NCBI GenBank assembly: GCA_038214535.1
Contig: JBBQRS010000139.1
Location: forward strand, 1-10,875
DNA length: 10,875 nucleotides
Direction of reading: 5' to 3'
Source: JBBQRS01 sp038214535
Lineage (GTDB): Bacteria; Chloroflexota; Anaerolineae; CG2-30-64-16
Made by a program: the position numbers and the translations under genes. The notes under the pieces are model-generated. The model ran no database searches, was not told the DNA's origin, and was given only the letters and a program-made list of their open reading frames with translations. Positions 6,007-10,875 of the stretch are shown one piece after another (within the stretch, counting starts at the first letter, position 1; each line of letters opens with the position of its first letter).

Positions 6007-7941
6007 ATGAAGCGATTATTCGGCGCCGCGCAAGACGCGCACCTCGGGACCGAACTGCTCTCCGCGTACCTCGACGGTCAGGTGACCGCGGCGGAGCGGG
6101 ACCGTGTGGCCGCGCACTTGCACGAATGCGCCCTTTGCCGGAGCGAAGCCGAAGGTCTGCGCCAGATGATCCTGCTGGTGCAGGCGTTGCCGCGCGTCCC
6201 GGTTCCCCGCGCCTTCACCCTGTCTGAGGCGCAGGTCGGCATCCGCCAACTCAACGCGCAACCCGCCTGGTGGGGTGGCCTGGTGCGCGGGCTGGGCATG
6301 GTGACGGCGGTGGCGCTGATCGCCTTGCTCACCACGACCTTGCTGCGCCAACAAGCGAACTGGACGCCGGTCGCGCAGGTCGCGTTCGTCGCGCCCGCGG
6401 CCGAGGCCCCGGCCCCAGAACCGGCCACGGCGATTGCGGATCTGCCTGCTGCTGAGGAAAGCGCGCCCGCCGCGGCGATGGCGTTCGAGGCCGCTCCCGC
6501 GGAAGACCAGGCCGAAGCGCCCGCCGCAGCCCCCGCGACCGCGGAACTCGCCCTGGCAAGGGAAGCGCCGGCTCAAACGCAAGCCGTGACGGAAGCGCCG
6601 CAGATGAAGGAAACCGCGCCGGAAGCGGCGACAGAGGCCGCCGATGCGCCGGCCGCAGCCCCCGCTGCGTCCGCCGTGGCGATGGAAGATGCGCAGGCGA
6701 CACTTGCCACAGCGCGCGGCCTTGGCGGCGGTGGGGTGGGCGGCGCGGCCTTTGCGGCCCAGGCCGGGCAACCCTCTGTGGCATTAACGCCTGCCGCCGC
6801 GCCCGCGATGGTTTCTCCCGCTACGGTGTTACCGGAAGAAGCCGGGTTCGCGTTCGCCGATGGGACGACCCTGTCGGCGCTGGACGGCGCTTCGGGTATC
6901 CGACCGTTGACCGCGGCAGCCGGCGCGTCCATGCCGATCATCTCAGATAACCGCAGCCGGGTCGCATATCGCGCGATGGGCAAGGACGGCCAGGAGATCC
7001 GGACCATCTCATGGGATGGCAAGAACCCGGCGACGGTTCTTGCTGAGGGTGACCTGGCCGCGGACACAAGCGCCGAGAGCGCCGGTGCGCGGCGCATCCA
7101 GACGGTGAACTGGATTCCGGGGCAGGAGAAACTGGCTGTGATCGCCGCCGCCGATGACCTCGCGTCACCGCTGGAACTGTGGCGTGTGGATGCACAGACC
7201 GGTGAGCGCCTTCGCGTGCTGGCGATGGGGCCGACAGGACGCGTGTTTTATGCGCCTGGCGGTGCGCGTTTCGCAACGCTGGAATACGGCACGCCCGAGC
7301 AGCCCCAGGGCAGTCTGACGCTCTACGCCGCGGACGGCAGCGCAGGCCGCACCGTCGCCCGCTTCCCCGCCGATCCCGATGCGCCCGTCTATCCGACGCA
7401 GGTGCGCTGGCTGCCTGATGGAAACGGGCTGCTCTTTGCGGCCCCGCCGCAAGGGACTCCGCCGGATGTGGCGCTCTACCGGCAAAACGGAGACGCCGAC
7501 GCGCAACCGATCGGTGATGTCCCCGCGGTCGAGATGGCCTGGTCGGCGGATGGCGGCAAGTTGGCCTATCTCCAACCGGTTGCGGACTCCCCTGAATTGC
7601 GCGATCTGGTGCTGGCGGAGCAGAACGGCGCGAACCCGCAGCTTTACGCACAGTTGCAGGGCGGCGGATTCCTGGGTTGGTCGCCCTATGCCGACGAATT
7701 CCTCTATGTGAGCGACAACAACGTCTATGCCGGCGCGCCGGACCGCGCGCCCGAGTTGCTGGGCAACAGCATCAGCGTGTATGATCCACACTGGGTTGCG
7801 CCCGGCCAACTGCTCGCCCTGCTCGATCAGGGCGCAGGCTGGATGCTCGTCTGGCGCGACCTGGATCGCGGAGACGTCGGTAGCCTGGCGCCGCTGCCGA
7901 AAGACATCTCTTACGATTATGTAAACCAGAACGCGCCGTGA
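6007..7941 (+). CDS. Membrane anti-sigma factor with zinc-finger motif and outer beta-propeller-like domain
   Basis: This 644-residue protein begins with an anti-sigma domain of the zf-HC2/ZAS type. LLSAYLDGQVTAAERDRVAAHL is followed by the zinc motif H37-x3-C41-x2-C44. One transmembrane helix lies at about 95-113. An Ala-Pro-Glu-rich linker follows at about 120-270, then a region (about 300-640) with seven repeats of the W/VSxDGxxLAY type seen in TolB/WD40-like propellers. Examples are RTISWDGKNPATV, VRWLPDGNGLLFAAP, MAWSADGGKLAYLQP and LGWSPYADEFLYVS. The N terminus should sit in the cytoplasm on the sigma factor encoded just upstream and the propeller outside, where it may sense a ligand or the envelope state; sensing is inferred. 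The ATG has only a weak upstream GA-rich site. Confidence 0.85.
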   Translation: MKRLFGAAQDAHLGTELLSAYLDGQVTAAERDRVAAHLHECALCRSEAEGLRQMILLVQALPRVPVPRAFTLSEAQVGIRQLNAQPAWWGGLVRGLGMVTAVALIALLTTTLLRQQANWTPVAQVAFVAPAAEAPAPEPATAIADLPAAEESAPAAAMAFEAAPAEDQAEAPAAAPATAELALAREAPAQTQAVTEAPQMKETAPEAATEAADAPAAAPAASAVAMEDAQATLATARGLGGGGVGGAAFAAQAGQPSVALTPAAAPAMVSPATVLPEEAGFAFADGTTLSALDGASGIRPLTAAAGASMPIISDNRSRVAYRAMGKDGQEIRTISWDGKNPATVLAEGDLAADTSAESAGARRIQTVNWIPGQEKLAVIAAADDLASPLELWRVDAQTGERLRVLAMGPTGRVFYAPGGARFATLEYGTPEQPQGSLTLYAADGSAGRTVARFPADPDAPVYPTQVRWLPDGNGLLFAAPPQGTPPDVALYRQNGDADAQPIGDVPAVEMAWSADGGKLAYLQPVADSPELRDLVLAEQNGANPQLYAQLQGGGFLGWSPYADEFLYVSDNNVYAGAPDRAPELLGNSISVYDPHWVAPGQLLALLDQGAGWMLVWRDLDRGDVGSLAPLPKDISYDYVNQNAP

Positions 7942-7951
7942 TGGCCTGCTG

Positions 7952-8812
7952 ATGCCCGAACTGCCCGAAGTCGAAACGGTCGCCCGCGCCCTGCGCCCCC
8001 TGCTCACCGGCAGAGAGTTCGCTTCGGCGCGGGCGCTCTGGTCGCGCACCATCGCCGCGCCCGACCCCGAGAGCTTCTCCTTTCGGTTGGCCGGGCAGCG
8101 CATCGTGGACATCGGCCGTCGCGGCAAGTACATCCTCTTCACGCTGGCCTCCGGCGATACGCTGATCGTACACCTGCGCATGACCGGGAAGCTGATGGTC
8201 GTTCCCCCCGGCAGCCCCGAGCTGGACGCGCCCCACGTGCGGGCGATCCTCTACCTGACGGACGGCGACGCGTTGATCTTCGACGACGCGCGCAAGTTCG
8301 GGCGCATCTGGCTCGTCTCCGATGCGCAGAGCGTCGTCGGCAAGCTGGGGCCGGAGCCGCTGGCGTGGGATTTCACGCCGGAAGTGCTGGCTTCGCGGTT
8401 GCGCCACCGGCGCACGTCGCTCAAGGCGCTGCTGCTCGATCAGACCGTCGTCGCCGGTGTGGGGAACATCTACGCCGATGAGGCGCTGCACCTGGCGGGC
8501 ATTCACCCGCTCCGCACCGGCGCGGACCTCACCGACGAGGAGATCGCGCGTCTGCACGGCGCGATTCAGGAAGTTCTCACGGCTTCCATCGGCGAGCGCG
8601 GCACCATGCTGCGCGACTATCGCCCGCCCTACGGGTTGCAGGGCGCATATCAGCATCACCTGCGCGTCTATCAGCAGACCGACCGACCCTGCCTGCGGTG
8701 CGGCGCGCCGATACGGCGCATCGTGGTGACGCAGCGCAGCACCCACTACTGCCCGCAGTGCCAGCCGGAACACCCATCAGAATCAGACCCATCGAAAGAA
8801 GAGAACACGTGA
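7952..8812 (+). CDS. mutM: Formamidopyrimidine-DNA glycosylase (MutM/Fpg)
   Basis: This 286-residue protein is a bifunctional repair enzyme that removes 8-oxoguanine and ring-opened purines and nicks the abasic site. It starts MPELPEVETV, placing the catalytic Pro at residue 2 after Met removal along with E3 and E6, which fixes the start. K59 (GRRGKY), H74 (VHLRMTGK), DDARKFGR (111-118) and GVGNIYADE (169-177, with N172) are the expected lesion- and DNA-binding elements. A four-cysteine zinc finger (C247, C250, C267, C270) with R262 in TQRSTHYC closes the fold. Length is normal; a short polar tail (271-286) follows the finger. The start is 10 bases after the anti-sigma stop and the end overlaps the next start by four bases (GTGA), so it is probably cotranscribed with the sigma cluster. 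Confidence 0.95.
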   Translation: MPELPEVETVARALRPLLTGREFASARALWSRTIAAPDPESFSFRLAGQRIVDIGRRGKYILFTLASGDTLIVHLRMTGKLMVVPPGSPELDAPHVRAILYLTDGDALIFDDARKFGRIWLVSDAQSVVGKLGPEPLAWDFTPEVLASRLRHRRTSLKALLLDQTVVAGVGNIYADEALHLAGIHPLRTGADLTDEEIARLHGAIQEVLTASIGERGTMLRDYRPPYGLQGAYQHHLRVYQQTDRPCLRCGAPIRRIVVTQRSTHYCPQCQPEHPSESDPSKEENT

Positions 8813-10395
8813 CGGCGCAGTTCGAGATCCCCGCGGACGACCTCTCATTCACGCAGGCGTGGCTCTGGCGGCCCGCGCTGATCACGTTCGTCTCCAGCGC
8901 GTGCATGATGGTGCTCGAGCTGGTGGCCGGGCGCATCATCGCGCCCTACGTGGGCGTGTCGCTCTACACCTGGACCAGCGTCATCGGCATTGTGCTGGCC
9001 GGGATGAGCGTGGGCAACTACCTGGGCGGTCGCCTGGCCGACTGGCGCGCCTCGCTGCGGCTGCTGGGGACGATCTTCGCGCTGGCGGGCCTCCTGAGCC
9101 TCGGCGTGCTGGCCGTGGACTACGTGGGCGTACACCTGCCGGATGGGTGGCCGATCACCCTGCAAATCGTCGCCCTCACCACCTTTCTCTTCTTCCTCCC
9201 CAGCATGGTGCTGGGGATGGTGTCGCCGGTCGTCGCCAGGCTGGCCGTGCGTGACCTGGAGAGCACGGGCAGCACCGTCGGGCGCATCTACGCGGCGGGC
9301 GCGGCGGGCAGCATCCTGGGGACGTTCGCCACCGGCTTCTGGCTGATCTCGGAGTTCGGCACGCACGTGATTGTGGCGGGCGTGGCTGCGGTGCTGGTGC
9401 TCAGCGGACTCTTGTTCTTCATCGCTTCCCGCCGGTTCGAGGGAGCGGGCGGGCCGGCCGCGGCGGCCACGTTGGCGGTATCGCTGCTCGCCGTGGGCGG
9501 CATGGTGCTCGCGCTGCAACAGGGGTGGATCAAGTCGCCCTGTTCGCTGGAGACCGATTACTTCTGCATCAAGGTGACGGAGGAGCAGCGCGACGGCGAG
9601 ACCTTGCGCGTGCTGATCCTTGACCGGCTGGTGCACAGTTACAACTCGCTGGATGACCCCACGCACCTCACCTATGGCTATGAGAAGGTCTACGCCGCGG
9701 TGACGGAGCTTGCCGCGCGGCGCAACGGCGCGGGCGACCCGCTGCGCGCGTTGTTCATCGGCGGGGGCGGCTATACCTTCCCGCGCTACATGGAGGCGAT
9801 CTATCCCGCCAGCCGGCTCGACGTGGTGGAGATTGACCCCGACGTGACGCGCGTGGCGCACGATCTGCTGGGGCTTGCCCGCGACACGGAGATCGCCTCC
9901 TTCAACGAGGACGCCCGCATCTATCTCGAACGCGCGCCGGACAGGCAATACGATCTGGTGATGGGGGACGCGTTCAATGACTATTCCGTGCCCTACCACC
10001 TGACGACGCGCGAGTTCAACGAACGCGTGCGCGCCTGGATGAGCGATGATGGCCTCTATCTGGTCAACATGATTGACGGGCTGCACCGCGATTTCCTGCG
10101 CGCGTATATCCACACCTTGCAGCAGACCTTCGCCCACGTTTACGTCATCCCGGCCAGCCCCTCATGGCGCGAGTCGCCCCGCATGACCTACGTACTGGTC
10201 GCCACGGACGCGCCGCTCGATCTGGCGGCCCTCAAGGCCATCAACACCGCGGACGGCGACCTGACGGAACAACTGCTCAGCCCGGAAGCCGTGAACGCGC
10301 TGCTCGCCGAAGGCCCCCTCCTGACCTTGACGGATCGCTACGCGCCGGTGGATCAACTGCTCGCGCCGGTCGCGCGCGGCGAGGCCGTGCAATAG
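8809..10395 (+). CDS. Membrane-fused spermidine synthase-like protein
   Basis: Counted from GTG 8809 the protein has 528 residues. About seven transmembrane helices span 22-237 (about 24-45, 53-74, 83-106, 116-143, 159-180, 185-206, 217-237), with SVGNYLGGRLAD and VGRIYAAGAAGSILG typical of the fused MFS/spermidine synthase group. A spermidine-synthase-type Rossmann domain covers about 250-470: the nucleotide loop IGGGGYTFPR (317-326), the acidic VVEIDP (339-344), NEDAR (366-370) and GDAFNDYSVP (386-395) near the substrate aspartates. Whether it makes a polyamine or another aminopropylated or methylated product cannot be told from sequence. The frame is open to 8698, but that start would overlap mutM by 115 bases; the GTG overlapping the mutM stop (GTGA) leaves only a short N terminus before the first helix. 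Confidence 0.85.
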   Translation: MTAQFEIPADDLSFTQAWLWRPALITFVSSACMMVLELVAGRIIAPYVGVSLYTWTSVIGIVLAGMSVGNYLGGRLADWRASLRLLGTIFALAGLLSLGVLAVDYVGVHLPDGWPITLQIVALTTFLFFLPSMVLGMVSPVVARLAVRDLESTGSTVGRIYAAGAAGSILGTFATGFWLISEFGTHVIVAGVAAVLVLSGLLFFIASRRFEGAGGPAAAATLAVSLLAVGGMVLALQQGWIKSPCSLETDYFCIKVTEEQRDGETLRVLILDRLVHSYNSLDDPTHLTYGYEKVYAAVTELAARRNGAGDPLRALFIGGGGYTFPRYMEAIYPASRLDVVEIDPDVTRVAHDLLGLARDTEIASFNEDARIYLERAPDRQYDLVMGDAFNDYSVPYHLTTREFNERVRAWMSDDGLYLVNMIDGLHRDFLRAYIHTLQQTFAHVYVIPASPSWRESPRMTYVLVATDAPLDLAALKAINTADGDLTEQLLSPEAVNALLAEGPLLTLTDRYAPVDQLLAPVARGEAVQ

Positions 10396-10398
10396 CCG

Positions 10399-10875
10399 AT
10401 GCAGGTCTATTCCTGTGATACGTTCACCTATCCCCTGCCCGAAGGCCATCGCTTCCCTGCCCAGAAATATCGCCTGCTCCGCGAACGCGTCGCGCGGGAG
10501 TTGGCGGGCGACGTCACGCTAAGTGTGCCGGACGCGGCGACCGACGACGCCTTAGCCCTCGCGCACGATCTTGACTACGTGCGCCGCGTGCGCGCCGGCG
10601 CGCTCGCCCCGCGCGAGGTGCGGCGCATCGGCCTGCCGTGGTCGCCGGAACTGGTGGAGCGGACGCTCTGCAGCGTCGGCGCAACGATAGCGGCATCGCG
10701 CGTGGCCTTGGCCGAGGGGATCGCCGTCAGCCTGGCGGGCGGCACGCACCACGCCTTCCGCGATCACGGCGAGGGGTTCTGCGTCTTCAATGACGTGGCC
10801 GTGGCCGCCCGCCTGATGCAGGCCGAGGGCCGCGCCCGCCGCGTCGCCGTCATAGATTGCGACGTACACCAGGGC
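10399..10875 (+). CDS. Histone deacetylase-family amidohydrolase, 5' part (cut by window end)
   Basis: The first 159 residues of a zinc amidohydrolase of the HDAC/AcuC/AphA superfamily are present; the reading frame runs off the right edge. The start MQVYSCDTFTYPLPEGHRFP is typical of the bacterial group. Visible motifs are GGTHHAFRDHGEGFCVFND (114-132), with the catalytic His pair H117/H118, and VIDCDVHQG (151-159), with two zinc ligands in the D155-x-H157 pattern. DVHQG rather than DVHHG points to the class IV (HDAC11-like) branch. Members deacetylate acetyl-lysine, acetyl-polyamines or similar amides. ATG 10399 is three bases after the upstream stop, so the gene is probably in the same transcript as the spermidine-synthase-like gene. 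Polyamine deacetylation would suit that neighbour but is only an inference. Confidence 0.9.
   Translation, partial: MQVYSCDTFTYPLPEGHRFPAQKYRLLRERVARELAGDVTLSVPDAATDDALALAHDLDYVRRVRAGALAPREVRRIGLPWSPELVERTLCSVGATIAASRVALAEGIAVSLAGGTHHAFRDHGEGFCVFNDVAVAARLMQAEGRARRVAVIDCDVHQG

Noticed and set aside
8845..10137. Long minus-strand open frame opposite the spermidine-synthase-like gene
   Set aside because: It is a His/Arg/Gln-rich shadow of a well-supported membrane protein and has no recognisable domain.

Overview
This is a GC-rich, gene-dense bacterial chromosome segment. The most likely source is a member of the Chloroflexota (Anaerolineae-like). The clues are two surface or membrane proteins with long Thr-Pro-rich (TPT/TPTE) linkers, an SH3-type lipoprotein, a CNB-domain membrane protein, and a tRNA gene that does not encode its CCA end. 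The lineage is an inference from protein style; no marker gene for it lies in the window. No phage, transposase, CRISPR array or other mobile gene was found.

Left part (1-1625). A terminator for an upstream gene is followed by a rightward pair: a TyrA-like (prephenate dehydrogenase family) NAD(P)-binding protein and a small GIY-YIG protein, overlapping by one base. An intergenic stretch then carries three copies of a short hairpin repeat with a GGAG 5' foot (two direct, one inverted) and a terminator that can serve both strands.

Leftward part (1626-4801). Two leftward genes probably belong together. The first to be transcribed encodes a lipoprotein with a Thr-Pro linker and an SH3-like domain. 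The second encodes a membrane protein with two cyclic-nucleotide-binding-like domains in the cytoplasm, one transmembrane helix and an outer Thr-Pro linker. Both end in the same unrecognised domain of about 125-155 residues, finishing in VFQRT plus one residue. This shared domain is the most promising unexplained item in the window.

Middle (4781-5232). A non-coding stretch holds a possible rightward promoter, three copies of a second hairpin repeat (GTAG foot; the inverted copy shows compensatory stem changes), and a leftward tRNA-Leu(CAA) gene with a clear sigma-70-type promoter.

Right part (5233-10875). A compact rightward cluster follows: an ECF sigma factor, a membrane anti-sigma factor with a zinc-finger motif and a probable seven-bladed outer beta-propeller, the DNA repair glycosylase MutM, a membrane-fused spermidine-synthase-like protein, and the start of a histone-deacetylase-family amidohydrolase cut by the window end. 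Gaps are 30, 10, -4 and 3 bases, so they are probably cotranscribed. The sigma/anti-sigma pair likely regulates envelope or stress responses; the other three look like housekeeping or stress-metabolism genes that share the transcript.
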